Source: Gymnorhina tibicen (Eukaryota; Chordata; Aves; Passeriformes; Artamidae). From it: 64,000 nt of DNA. The notes beneath the pieces were generated by a model. That model made no database searches, was not told the origin of the DNA, and saw nothing but the letters and a program-made list of their open reading frames with translations. A program made the position numbers and the translations under genes. The stretch spans positions 310,001 to 374,000 of the forward strand of contig VXAZ01007517.1 in assembly GCA_013399875.1 (NCBI GenBank), read 5' to 3'. Numbering within the stretch: the first letter of the stretch is position 1; each line of letters starts with the position of its first letter. Shown piece after piece: positions 50,766-64,000 of this stretch.

Positions 50766-52690
50766 TACAATAGCTGGATACCTTCAGTATAATTCCTGTT
50801 GTATTCCTGGGTGAACTGAATAGAACCCTTTGTCAGTATTGTTTTCACAGGCACACCTTTCATAACCACCACATATATCACAAAAGAGAAAAAGAAGTCC
50901 AACACTGAGAGGAAAAATTGAAGCAAAACAATGTTCAAGAGCTACACAAAACCTCCAGTGTCTCAAAGCTGCTGGTTGCTGCTAGTGTTGGCATGAGAGG
51001 AAATATAAAGTGGATTAAGTGCAAGGACAAACAATCTGAGGCATTCTGCTAGCAGATTCTCCTGTCATCCTCCTGCCTCCCAACATGACGGTGATCCAAG
51101 CTGTGCAGAGTCTTGGATGAGGCTCCAAGCGCTGAATCACTTTGACTCCCCTCCCTCCCCTGCAATGATTATGGACAGAAAACAGACGTGACTGAGAGAG
51201 ACTCGGGCCCAGTTTATAAAAGGAAAGTCACTTTTCAGCACAGCCTGCATGAAAAAGGATTGTTTGGTTTTGCCACTTAACAAACTCCCCAATGGCCTGA
51301 TGAGGAACATACTTGCCAAGCTGAGTGTCCTTCCTCTGGCTAGAGGAAGGTGGGTTTAGCAAGCTCTACTTGCTGCAAAAAGGTGATGGGTAGCCTTGAG
51401 ATGGGATCTGTCCCTTGATGGCCTTCCTCCCCCATGGCCCCAGTCATATTTTAGAATGAAGGAGATGCAAACAAGTGACAAACATATCTTTGTGCAGAAA
51501 AGTGCATTGATAATATAATTTCTATATGGCACAAAACCTTTTGTATTTGAAGAATATTAAGGCTCCAAAGTGAAACTCCCATTGATGTAGTAGCAATTCA
51601 GAGCAATTTTTTGAGGAGTTTGGGAATATTGTCTCTTCTGGTGTGAGCCCACATGAAGCTGTAGTAGTTCAGTTCCCTTGGCAAGGGAGAAATCACTATA
51701 ATGACTGGCTACATTCCCCCCTGTTCCTTGAATTTGGGCAACTTCAGGCAGTTGGCAGCTTCCTGGGTAGCAAGAACAGTTTCAAGCAGCAATTACAATC
51801 ATTTGTCTCTCCTCTCACTGAGAGGAATTGAACTGCTTCTGCCTCCTGCCTCTGTCTTTTCAAAGCCTTTGGCCTTTGCTTGGGCATCACCATTTTGAAG
51901 TCCTGCTCATTTCACACATGCCAAGTAATCCCTCTTGAAAAAGCCAAGTCCATTGACTTCAGAAGGACTGCTCGTGTACTTAAACTTCTGTTTGTTTACA
52001 AACCAAGGGTTTACCTTCGGTTACCACCACAGAGACTGATGGGAAATCTGCTCAGAGGGTAAAAAAAATAATGGAGTGTATGTCTAGCAGGATTTCATTC
52101 CAAGCTTAAATTATATAAACACTCCTATAATAAGCATCTTTGGCAAAATCCATGACCCAGCTGTGCCACTTTTCTTGCAGTACTTCTATTCCTGGATTCA
52201 TTCTGCCAAGCTGTAGGAAATTTCTGGAAGCGCCTCAGTAAGCATCTCCTCAGGTCGCACTCCCACAGCAGTCAACAGGCAGAGGTCAGCTTCTCCAGAC
52301 ATCGCGTCCAGTCTTAGCTCTGCTCTGCTCTGCAAGTGGAGGCAAAGCCTGTCTTTCTTCCAGGACTATACTGGGAAGTTACAGTGACCGGACTCCGAAC
52401 TAGCCTCAGTTAGATCCCTAAAGCTGGGGGAAGGAGGAGATACCCTCAGCTCTTAATGTCTAAGAACCACCTGTGAGGTTATTTCTGAAGTCCTTGTGCC
52501 CAAAACTCCCCCTGACCTTGAGCTGGCTGCTGAGGGTGACGGAGCTGGTCCTGCTCCTGCGGCAGCTCCGTGCGTGGGTCCTGTGCCGGAGCCGCGGGTG
52601 GCTGCAGCCGTCTGTCCTCTGTGCCCAGAGCTGTGAGATCAGAGTCTGAGCATCCACATGTGGATGGTTCTCCACTACATGTACGAGTTA
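50766..52690. other. Intergenic, no gene recognised
   Basis: Mixed-composition unique DNA. A small GC/CpG-enriched patch lies at 52520-52620. No coding feature is supported. Confidence 0.45.
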
Positions 52691-55600
52691 TTTGCAGCGG
52701 AGAATCATGTATCACACAGCAAGTACAAAAAGAAAGAAATCTTGCCATTCAGGAATTAGTTTCTGGCTATGGAAAACAACAGATAACATGTATCCATGAA
52801 AAAAACCATAGGAAATAACCTCAAGAGTTAAATCTGATGAATATAAAATACTGCACAAACTATAACTATAGAACTATAACTCAGGATATTCACTATGTTC
52901 ATTAAATCTCTCTCACATAGCATTTTAAAACACCAACATTTTTTAAAGCAATCTTTCCCCAGCTATTCTGTATTAATGACTATTTACATAATAAGTTATT
53001 TTAAAAGATATATGCATAACATACTTCTTTGAAGATAGGCACTGGATAACTTGGAATAAATCCTACCTCATTTAATACAGATTTTCTGAGATGTATAGAA
53101 AAATGAGAGTCTTGAAAAACCTGGAAAGAATTCACATCTGATGAAAAAGAAAATATTGTATGTGATTAAATTTTCCAACCAGCTTTAATAAATACACTGA
53201 TATTTAAACCAGAGCAAAACAGAACAGTGAGGTATGTCAACATTTTTCAAGGCTTCTAATCGTTTTTCATAACATGAATACTACAAATTTATATCCAATT
53301 ATTGTTACTCCTTTTTCTTCTATAAATGGCTGTAAAGTAATTGAGAAGGTAAAACAGTTTCGGAACATGCTATTAAAAGGTACTAGAACACCTAAATCCT
53401 CTGAACTACAAACAAAATAAAATGGGGATCACTCTAATGATCAAGTTATTTAAATTAAACTAAACACAGTAAAAAAAGTATTTTTTTATAGCAGGGAAGT
53501 GAAAAGCTAAAAATAACATTTTCTATATGAGATTGAGGTTCATTAATAAGACCAGAAATACTTTTTCCTTTTAAGCCCATATCACATGTAAAGTACTCTA
53601 AAATTTCTAGTTTTTAAAATCCCTTTTTTTTTGGTGTGTCTTTCAACATTTCAATGCATCTCCTACATGTAAAATTCAGTCCTTCATTTGGTGAATGCAA
53701 GTTTTTAAGATACAGTACCTGAAGTTCTGGAAATATTTCATTATCTCAGAACACTCTTTCTAGCCTGCCACTCATACTTTTAAAATTTAAACAGAGCTGA
53801 AATAAGAAAACTAAAGCAAAACAGAAAAGAAACTGTAACATGAGTCTGTTCAGCTGCAGCACAGCCTGTCTGTGAGAGGAGATCTGAACACTAATCTCAT
53901 TGTTGATTTACATCAGATTCCTTTAACTTTTTTCTGAGTCTTTACTGAGGCTGTTCAAATCAGTTTGTAAATGTGGATTGAAGGAGCAATTTATACCATT
54001 ATCTTGACAGGCAGCTCAATCAGGATAATTCATTGAAAATATCTATTTAGAACTCATCATGGAGACAGAGCATTTAATGCTTCCCTTTTTCAAAAAAGTA
54101 AGGATGATTTGCTAAGGAAATGGGGAATTTAAACACTTTTTTTAAAAAATTTTACTTTCTAGAAAACAGATGTACTTAAGCTCTTATTAGCTCTCTTTGC
54201 ATTGATGTGATAATGCATGATGCTTTCCAAGTCATGAAGGAGCCTTCTTAAGGAACCTATGAAAATCACTTGCAAATTGTGTAATCCAAATTTTAATAAA
54301 TAAATGTTTACCGAGTTATAGTACGGGAAACTGTGTCCACAGTAACAGAAATTTATTAAGACTTTAAAACACAGGCCCCTATTCAGTAGACCAATTTAAC
54401 ATGTAGCTAGTAGATGAACAATTCCTTTAAATTAGATCTATAGGGAACTCTGTTGTTGACATGGAGTTCAGACATCTAAACCAGGAATCTTGCCAGCAAT
54501 TAATAAGTTAGGCGCTCAATTTCCCACATGCTTCAAATTTAGAATAGGAAGGCAGGTTATCTGAACTGGCTCTTACCTATTGAGGGATAGATTTTTCCTG
54601 ATGATTTTACTGCTCAGGAGGCCTTATTTGCAACTCTTAGGTGTATCTTCTCATTGCTTTGTAACCTCAGGAAGGGCCAGCAGGCTCACAGCCTCTGATA
54701 GCACAGCAGGATCCCTAAATTGTGCAAACTGGACCTTTGCAGGGATGCAGCTTTTGCCAGACTTTGAAGCTGCTCTCTGGTCAGAATCTGAGGGGCTGGC
54801 AGTGAGGTACCAGAAGGATTCTCACAAAAGATGCTAGTGAAGAGCAGAAAGCTGCTACAAGGGGCTTCTGTATATTGGTATGGAAGGGGCACACTGCTTG
54901 GGAAACCTTGCCTAAAAGAACATAATGCTTCTTTATAGAAGTGCCCAAATGTTTTTCAGACAAAACTCTTACGAAGGAGTTAATATGCTGTAATTTCACC
55001 AACAAAACAAAGGCACAGATAACTTTTCTTCTTAGTATCACAGAGGCAGCCAGTAGTAGAAAGACTCCTCTGTGGTTCTATATTGCTACCACTGGGACAT
55101 ATTCTCATTGCTTCTTCTTTTCTTGAGGACTTATTAACATATTTATATCTCATAATAAATAGATATCTTTGCAATTTCCAAATAAGCTAGGGAAGAAAAT
55201 GGGAGCAAAGTGTATTGGTTTGAAACTGCCATTTCAGAAAAAAATCTTAATTTTTTTTGGTTTGAATGTAAAAAGAGTGAAAAAAACCTAACAAAAAAGT
55301 GAAGGCACATAAAAAAGAGTAGATTTTTTATTATTTATGAGAGCAGACTTTTTTGTAAATTCATAGACAAATGGATAGATGGAAGAAGCAGTGGGCTTTG
55401 GGTGGCAAGGGGCTCTCCTCATGTCCAGTGCTACACCTGACTCCAGCAGGTTTACCTGGGGTGCCCAAAATGCCTTTAACTCTAGAACCCTAACCTATTT
55501 TTTGGAGGAAATTTTAAGCAGATGAGGGCTGTCTAAGCCTTTTCAATTTAAAGGGCTGCTATTCAGCACAGAATGAAAATGGTAGGTTTTCCAAATGGCC

Positions 55601-58600
55601 AGACACAATGACAAAATTGCACAGCAGCACTGGAGAATAAATACACACGTTTCAGGCTGATAAGCATCGGGGTACAAACCGAGTATGAAGCTAATTTATA
55701 TTTGTTTTTCTTCGGCTATTATGAACTTTGATGATTTTCATCCTAATTTAATAGCATGATAAATCATTTTTATGAACGTCATGCACTTTAATTTCTTCCT
55801 TGTTAAAATGTGAGCTAATTGTCCTTGGTCTCAGAATAAACCTTCAGGGAAAATAAAATACTGTTCTGAGCAACCCGAGTCTCTTAAGTTCAACAAAGTT
55901 GCATGAAAGTGCAAATGTCAGAACAGCCTGCTGTCGTGTTCCTCGCTGCAAAAGATAAAATCGGAGTGCACTGCTGTGTGTTTGTTGTTGCTCCTGGGTA
56001 AAGGCCTGTGGCTGAGGGAATTCCGGAGCTAAGCCTTGCCTCTGACCCCCTCAGCCTCTTCTGACTGTACCAGTGGCTAACTGTGAAATCCCACTGGCCT
56101 GGGCAGGCCTAGACACCTGCACTGGCCATGGCAGTGCTACCCTTACACAGACTTTCTGCAGGGAAGGAGCGCTGCTGCTCAAAACCTCGTATGCCTGCTT
56201 CTTGGGAATGACACCAAAGAATACCTTATAAATGAAGTATGCTTCCCATTAGGGATTACAGCATCATTTGATCAAAGTCCACTGGAAATAGCTCTTGGCA
56301 GCACAGACATTCTCTGTAACTCTTCACTCGCTTGAGTCTGATTGGCAAAGCTGGGAAAAGCAATGCTGACTTGAGGGCTGGAGGAGAAGGACATGACAGG
56401 GGTTCTATTGTTGTTTTTGTCGTCTTTCTCCTTGGTTAAGGAATGGCTGTGTGAAATTGGTTTTATGGATGCAAAGAAAATATTGGCAATGGGTTTATTC
56501 TTCTATGGAGCTGATTGTGCCCTACACACTGGCTCAACTTGTAAAAGTAATGCAATACAGGCATCGCTTAAAATTAAACAATTTTTTGGCAACTCTGGTG
56601 AAATATATTGTCATCGGCTGTAGAGCACCGACACACTTGATAGAGTTAAAGAATGTTTGGAAGACTTAAAGCTCTCTCTGGTTTGAGTTTAATGAAATCT
56701 GGACAATCAAAATGTCTACCTGGCAGCTCACAAGAGACACTTCATGTTCATTATTTTGTAGTTAAACTATCTATCTGCCCTGATGTGCAAGGATACAATT
56801 TGTATACATTTTTAAATCATCTATTTCCATTGTAAATTACCCATAAATTAGATACAGACATTTAGGCACCTCGGAGGGGTTTTTCAATCTCTATTTTAGT
56901 ATTAAGAATACATGTTGCTGAGTTTTGTCCATTGGTTCCTCTCTTTAAAAGATCAGTGCTTGCAGCTGGGAGAGAAATACACCCCTCCACTGCCTTTTCT
57001 TCCCATTCTATGGGCTATAAATCATAACCTTAAAAAAGATGAAATACTGGTGCAGTGCTGTTTTTTATGGCTTTTGTTTGAAGACTGCAGAGCATCTGAC
57101 AAATGTAAATTGATCCTGACAAAACCTCAGTGAGTTATTATAGAGCTAAACCTGTCCTTCATAGAGATGGCAAAACATAAGTGATATGATTTATAAAAAC
57201 CTCCATACCCCAAATACGTTGTGAGCATAGTCCTAGTTAAATACGTTTGAGTCAGTTTTCCTGTTGCACGTAAATCTACAATGCCTTTAAGACAAAAGGC
57301 AGAGATAGATGAAGAGAGCAGGTCCCTTTCTTTCCTGCCATATTGTGTCTCAGTGTTTGCACTTCAATTCAAGAAAGTTAAGGACTAGTTCACTGTGCTC
57401 CTTGGACTTTGTCTCGATCCTGAGTGATGGTACTCAGATTGTTTGGACACAGAGATAGCACACATTTGTTTTCCACCATCAATAGAGAAGATAAAGTCCT
57501 GCTCCCAGCTTATTCCCTGTACTTGAAAATTGCCCCATTGTTAGTGTATGTGCAATTCTATTAAAAAAACAATCAAAAAACCCTGTAAAAATAGGGTTTG
57601 TACAGAGCAAGAGAGAATGGAGGATAGGAGTGCTTTCCTGGTAAAGTAGATCCTAGATTCCTCTGAGCAGTCTTCAGTCCTCTCTCACCCCTTTTCTCTC
57701 CAGACACACATGTTCCAGTTCATTTTACTTTTATTTCCTTTTTGTGAGTGTAATGTGCAGATTACGCAGCTGTCTTTTTGGTTATTAAATGGGTTTTTAT
57801 AGTTTAAATATATCTCATGTCTGTGTATATAATGGCCCGAACATGTTTATGACAGGTTATGTCATTGGTTCCCTTGTTAGTGAAGCTAACAAAGCTTCTC
57901 CATTAGCTTAAGAGGCCTGGGAATTTTGTGCATCCTGTTCTTGTTGCTCTATGTCAGTGCTGGGCGGATTGCCATTATACCTCAGTGTACAGTTCACTGG
58001 TTAAGAACATGTGAGTGTGTCTCCCTCTAATGTGTGGCTCCAACAACAACCTGCTCATTCCCCAAAGCCAGCAAAGGCAATCTTGCCAATTCTTGAGATT
58101 TTATTGTGAGTCCCTTGACATTTGGTGTGTGCCTTAAAAAACACAGCTCCTGGAGTTAAGATGACTGCATAAGAACCTCATCTTTCATTTGAAAAATAGC
58201 ATAAAATAACACATTCTGAGCCTTCCTGTTGTGGAAGTGTTTGGAAGTAGACCCCAGTGGTAAAAAAACCCCTAGACAGCAAATGCAATCAACCCCAAAT
58301 GTGTTATTAAAATCATATCTTGCAGTGTGATTTTTAGCTAAAGACAAGTTCATGAGAATGGGAACCTGTCTGCAACTTTTGGATGGCTCAAGCCAGCAAT
58401 GTAAGAGATGCTGTTCCTGTTCAAGTGCTGGGCTTTTGTACTTTTGATGCTAAAATTCCCATGCTTTTTCCCAATGACAAATACGGTGCCGATCCATGCG
58501 CTGCTCAGGATTTGACTCATCTGCAGCCAGCAGCCTGGGGCCAGCCTTTGGAACTGAAATTCAGGTATGTTGCACTTAGTCAAGGACAACTCTGCTTTAG

Positions 58601-60890
58601 TTCAGTGTCCTGGAAGAAAGATCAGACCTGTGCAGGTGCTAAGCAAATTCCTCCCTGGTTACATCTGCATGGTTCAGAGAGCCCTCAGCCCCTTTGGTCT
58701 CAGCTCCAACTGAGACCAGCTTCTCCAGCTTCTGTGTGCAGAAGTCACACAGCCATGCTAATACTGCAGTGCTCTCTGGATAATATATCCTGCTTTCCAG
58801 TGTGGTGGTTCATTTGGGCACCCTGCTACACTAGCACAGAGATACAACTTCCAGACAGGAGCAGCTTGGAATTTGGGGTGAATGCGTTGGCCTGTTCACA
58901 CCACTGTAAGGAGAGTTATGTTAACAGTGCTTGGGGAATCACTTAATGGTCCACTGCCCAAAAGAGACCCTGTGCCACCAAAGCTGAAGGCTGTGCTTTC
59001 CAGCACCTGTGCCCACAAATGTTTGACAACTATTGTGTTCATACATGTGTGAAAATGGAGCATCCCAAGCTGGATTGGCATTTTATGTGTTGGCCTTTTA
59101 AATATCTGCCCATGCATGCAGGTATCTAAAATCACTCTCTTCCTTGGACTGGACTTTCTAAAGACCACAATCCTTTCATCAGAAACTGGCTTGTAGCAAC
59201 TTCAGCACTGGCTTGATGATACTCACTGCTTGGGATACTGATACTCTTCATCTTGCTGCCTTTTCTCATCCATTTCCTCCTTGGGTTGAGCCAACACCTG
59301 TGGTCCCATATGGGCAAATTTGGCAGGTGCAGGGGATGGATAACAAGCTCTGGAATATATTTTTCCAAGTGTGTCATCTGGCTTATAGGAGAGCTCTGGC
59401 TTAGCTGTACTGCCAGTACTGGAATGACTCTGGAGCTGTCTCCCAGAATGGTTGTACAGCTGGCTGGCTTGCTTTGTTTTCCTGGACAGTGTATTGTCTC
59501 CCTTAAAAAAAAAAAAAAAAGTATATATTCCCTTTTCACAGTGAGAAATATGGTCCATATGAAACATTTGACATTAAAACCCTGTTTTAAATTCCTTCTG
59601 CAGTCTATGTGCTAGATCCATTAAGATAAAGGCAAGTTTTTTCCAGTGTCTATATATGTTCGTGTTGTAGCTGGGAGAGGAACTCTAGGAATTACCTGTG
59701 TCTCTGCTTCTGAAATCCAAATCTCAGCTCTAAGAATGAGTGCAGAATTCTTTGCTTGCAAAACCACAGCTGAGGTTAATGACCATAATGGAGATGAAGC
59801 AGCACATTTTCTTGCAAACATTAATAACTCCTGTGCACATTGTCCACATTTTGCAACCACATTTTCAAACCATGGCATGTTTTTCAGAGGACATCTGCTT
59901 GAGGAAAGCCTTTCTTGCTACCAAATGCTGGCACTTCGTTGCAAAGGTCTGCTCTCGATTTAAAGAGTAAAAATACAACAGGACTGGTGGCCCAGCACTA
60001 GAAAAATCAACAACCAAATAAATCTGCTAGCTATTATTGATCTTCATTTCCCCAAAACAGTATCAGAATTCAGCATTCCTCAGGCTGAAGGGAATGAAGA
60101 GTTCATTTTTGAGTACTTGCCATAGTGCATATGTCTGTACTTGCCACCGACTTTCCCCCATCGCAGCCATCTGCAGCCCTCCTGAACAAAATCATGTGCA
60201 GCATCGTGTTTAATGTTCCTGAAAGAAAAGGGAACATGTAATAATTATTTTAAAATAAACACCAAAGGGACAAGTACTGTGTTCTTTGGCTTAATTCATA
60301 CATGGATGAAATCATTTCTCTGAGCAGTCCTGCCAATGTCTTGTTTCAAAGTCTGAGCCTTGGAGGAGGGCTGCAATCACTGAATGAAGTGTCGGCCATC
60401 CCTCCCTCCTCCCGTCCTGCTCCCGGCTCCACAGCAGCCCAGCAAGCTCAGCCACTGCTGCACCATGTCCGGGGAGAGGAGGCATGGAATATCTGCTCAG
60501 GATAAGATGATAGCACAGGCACTGAATGTGAGCAGGAGCCCGGGTGAGCAGCTGCCCTGGCACTGGCTTCCCACTTCGCCTCCACCTCAGCATGGAGCAA
60601 ACACATGTCCTGATGGCACTCTCCATTGTGGGCTCAGTGCCTCCAAGAACTTGGGATCAGCCTGATCCCCGTGGTGGCCTGGGGATGAGTGGGTGCGCCC
60701 GTGGGTGCCATGTGTGCTGCTCTCCCGCCTGGCACTGAGGTGCTGTGGCTGTGGCACTGGGGCTGTGCTGCAGCAGGGTGCAGCCTCTGCTGTGTCCAGC
60801 TCCAGTGCATGGGCTCCAGCTGCTGGTGTGGGCAACGTTAGACAACTGTGCAGTTAAAATTTGTTGTGTGTGTATTAGATAAAAGTGCTT
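52691..60890. other. AT-rich gene desert
   Basis: About 8 kb with no recognised gene or transposon, very few CpGs and many homeobox-type TAATTA or TTTATG words. Several segments (for example 55700-55960, 56450-56650, 57770-57960) look like slowly evolving non-coding DNA, but this needs alignment. The open stretch 58383-58946 (+) has no recognisable domain. Confidence 0.45.
59504..59520. repeat. Poly-A tract
   Basis: A run of 17 A on the plus strand. No retrocopy or target-site duplication was recognised next to it. Confidence 0.9.
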
Positions 60891-60891
60891 G

Positions 60892-60931
<40 letters not shown>
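60892..60931. repeat. (CT)n microsatellite
   Basis: A CT-dinucleotide run of about 40 bp with one GT interruption, likely length-polymorphic. Confidence 0.97.
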
Positions 60932-63900
60932 TCCCAGTCCCTCTCCCCATATTTGCAATATGTAGTGACAGTGGCACAGAGAAGGGATCCAAGTTCAACA
61001 TGTGGCATAGCCCATCCTGAAAATCACATGGCTCTGCCTGGGTCTTAGCCCACAAGAGAAGGGGCCATTAGGCTGGATGTATGAAGATGCTGGGATTCCC
61101 ATGGGTTATTCATGGCCACCTGAGGTCAGGCATGGTGAAGTCCAGAGTAATGTCTAGCTCACATGTATTTCAAATATATTTTTGCTTTTTTTTTTTATAG
61201 CAGACGTGCACAGGAAGAATTGGCACTTGTGTGATGGTGCAGAGGTAGAGAAGCTGGGGCATGATGACATCTGCAGTGTCATGGCCAGGGCTGTGCTCCT
61301 CTGCTACCAACATGCCAGGACAGAGGACCAGGGACTTGGCAAGGGCATTTACCACCTCTTGGCAACCACTGTCCAGTTTAATTTTTAATTAGCTTCGACG
61401 CCAATCTTAAGATATTACCAATGCCCTCAGAGGGAGTTGTATCAGTCTGTATTCAGAAATCACAGTGAAAACTCAAACTTTGCTTTGGCATTCATTCTGA
61501 GGAATGAATATTATTTTAAAATATTTTAAAACTTTAGTATAATTGAGATGAGACCCTGTAACTGACCTGTGTTTTGTTTTTAATTTCAAAATCATTATTT
61601 GATTTCTCTGCGATGGTGCCTAGCTTGTCAAACAGAACATGGTGTTGACACTGTTTATTTATTGTTTATAGGAAAATCTGCAAAACCTTCTTCCACTCAG
61701 GACTCCATAATTCCCACTTAGCAATAATTGAAAGTGGGCTTCATCTTGTCTGCACAAGGCTGACTTTCCCCCATTAGTATCACTGCTTTAGCTCTGAACC
61801 AGAACCATCATAATTCACACCAATGAATGCTGTCCCAGCACGAGGGATGTTTACAGACAAACTATCCTGCACTAGTAGACAGCATAGAGTCAGAACATAA
61901 ATGCTTCAGAGGCTTGCAGCCATCTCAGCACGAAGATGCTGATCCAGTGAGCAACATCCTGAACAGATGTCTGTTCTGTAATTGCTTGTGTGCATGTTAA
62001 CACTAGCAGGTGATGATCTGACCACCAGGCTGGGTGTGCACAGGTGTGTGTGGGTGTGCAGGGGGGTCAGTGTGTGTTAAAGAGGACGATTTTCTGGATG
62101 CTGACATCTTGATGTACAGTAGTGTTTGATGAAATGCATCGTTTACCCTAAAGAGGGGCCTGATCAATCACAACAGGTTGAGCTCTATCTACCTAGTCTT
62201 AGCAGTGTGAGTCGGTGGCTAGGGAGGAAATTGTTACTCTCCAGCTCAAGTGAAATGAGTCATGAAGAAGCAAAGATCCTGTGTGAGTTTGATACAATGT
62301 TCACTATGTCTTGGAAGAGCTATTTTAAGAAGAATTTGGCTAGAATCCTTGACTTTTGATTATTCTTCTTTCCTTCTCCCTGCATTTTACTGTTTCCCTG
62401 TAGCATGTTCTAAATGTTGTGTCTTGATTTATATCTGTAAATAAATCTCCTTATTTATGAGGATGTAATGTCCCTGGGGTCCAGGAGGCCCCAGCCATTC
62501 CATGTAGCTGAAAGAGACGTTACCTAAGTGGACCATGAATCAGAAGTGGGGCAGACAGGGAGAACTATTTTTACCAACCCGCTTGACTTGTGAGGAGGTC
62601 TGCCCAAAAGGCAAGTGGGGGCAGCTGTGGTGGGGGGACTGGGAAGGTGTTAGGAATGATACCCTGGGGTATCATTTCTGAGCATTACAAGGTGCTGTGT
62701 TGAATTATGAAACAGTGGAAGGAAGCAGGAGAGACGGTGGGAAAGCTGTTTCTGTGCTATCTAAGCAATAGCCAGGGCATTCTTGACTGAGGAAGAAAGG
62801 TAGAAATTGGTGGTAGATGCTAAAATGAATAAGTTACTTTCTGTTGTTCGCTTGCCAGAAGCAACCTGATAGAAAATGTGTAGCAGCTGGAGTTGGGTTG
62901 GTCACATCATAGTTAGGATGGAGCTTTTCTCGCAGTCTCATAGGCTTTACTTGTGCTCCTGCACTCTCTGATGCCATGAAATAAAGCCTAGTGTTAGCAG
63001 GCCATTTCTGGCCAGTGTCCACAGAGGGGCTACCTTTCCATTCTGTATGTTTGAGTGCGAAGCTTATAGGAGGTTTCCGCTTCTCTTGGGATAAAAATCC
63101 CATCTTTTTCTGGACAGGTTCTGGCTGGAGAGATGTGGTGTTATCCACAGCAAATTCAGGTTATGAGGAGTGCCAGTATCTGTCACCTGACTTTTCTGTG
63201 TTTATGGCCTTTTTTGGTAGGGTAGAAACCTTGTCCTAACAGGAGTATAATTTCCATTGCCTTCACTGAGAGATTTCACAGACCAGGGATCAAAAGTCTT
63301 TCCTTGATTTTTTTTTTTAAATCAGCCTTTATTTTTTGGGAATTTGTTTTACCCATTTATCTTGGTAATAATACTCTGCTCGCTCATCTCAGTGAACTGG
63401 AGATGAAGAATGGCTCTATGTACTTTTACAGATAGTTTTATTGTAGCTGGTAGGGTCCTGAATTATGATTAGAAAAGTAACTGTCTTGGAAATGCTATCT
63501 TCTCACTCAAAATATATGACTTGACTTTGAGTCTAGGCTTTTACTGTGAGTGATTACTAAAGATAATGTGTTTATTTTAGTAAACTAACAAATGTTCTAC
63601 TAGCACATTATGTTTAAAAACATTTGCATTGACTCTTTCCTTAAAAGGCTCTAATTTCATGGGAAGATTGAGTCTTCTGCATGGAAAATAGAAAGATTTG
63701 AGTAAAACCAAGAAAAGTTTCAGGTGAAAGATATTATTAGAAAGTTCTATGTTGGGCCATTTTCATGTCCACACTTTCTCATATGGGCCTGACCCCATCT
63801 CTCTGTCCTGCTGTAGTCACAGAATTGCCACCTTGCACTGCTTCCCTTTGCTGTGTGAGGACATCACAGTGCACTGGGAGGTGTAGTTCAACCAACTATT

Positions 63901-64000
63901 TTCATGAAACAAGAAGCATAGCATTCAAAAATTTAAATATTTGTTTATATTCCCCCTCTCCCCCAAAAAAACCCAAAACCCCAGCACTTCTGCAAAAAGA
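60932..64000. other. Intergenic, right edge
   Basis: No gene, RNA or clear mobile element was recognised. Open stretches here are at most about 100 codons and lack any protein signature. Confidence 0.45.

Noticed and set aside
58383..58946. 187-codon open stretch on the plus strand
   Set aside because: The translation shows no recognisable motif or family and no supporting promoter or splice signals.

Overview
The window is vertebrate nuclear DNA, almost certainly from a bird. It carries several CR1 LINE copies with the avian 3' tail, an avian ERV-type solo LTR, split genes with GT-AG introns, and the gene order WDR35 - TTC32. That order matches the conserved MATN3-WDR35-TTC32-OSR1 neighbourhood of vertebrates (chicken chromosome 3, human 2p24). 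Inserted beside it is an egg-coat gene, ZPAX, which is kept in birds and frogs and is missing from eutherian mammals. The bird species cannot be told from the sequence alone.

Left part (1-18,770, + strand): the last 13 exons of WDR35 (IFT121, an intraflagellar transport A subunit), about 662 codons to the stop at 15,799. TTC32, a small tetratricopeptide protein, follows in the same direction. Its CpG-rich promoter holds a perfect CRE, and a CR1 copy fills most of the gap between the two genes. TTC32 exon 1 is interrupted by a single N that hides most of the exon.

Middle part (24,940-41,073, - strand, convergent with TTC32): a complete ZPAX-like zona pellucida gene. I rebuilt it from the raw sequence as 22 coding exons, 2,721 nt, 906 residues, with every splice phase consistent. 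It has a split signal peptide, a long ZP-N-type region that is rich in glycosylation sites, a C-terminal ZP module, and a short tail without a membrane segment. Two splice features stand out: an 11-nt microexon and a GC-AG intron, both needed to keep the frame.

Right part (41,100-64,000): no gene that I can support. It holds three CR1 copies, a MIR-like SINE, one isolated CpG-rich island, simple repeats and long AT-rich unique stretches. By synteny this is the start of the gene desert on the OSR1 side, where regulatory elements would be expected.

The genes are functionally unrelated (cilium assembly, a TPR adaptor, the egg envelope). Nothing suggests a new multi-gene system. The most interesting content is the fine structure of ZPAX and a few cryptic exons.
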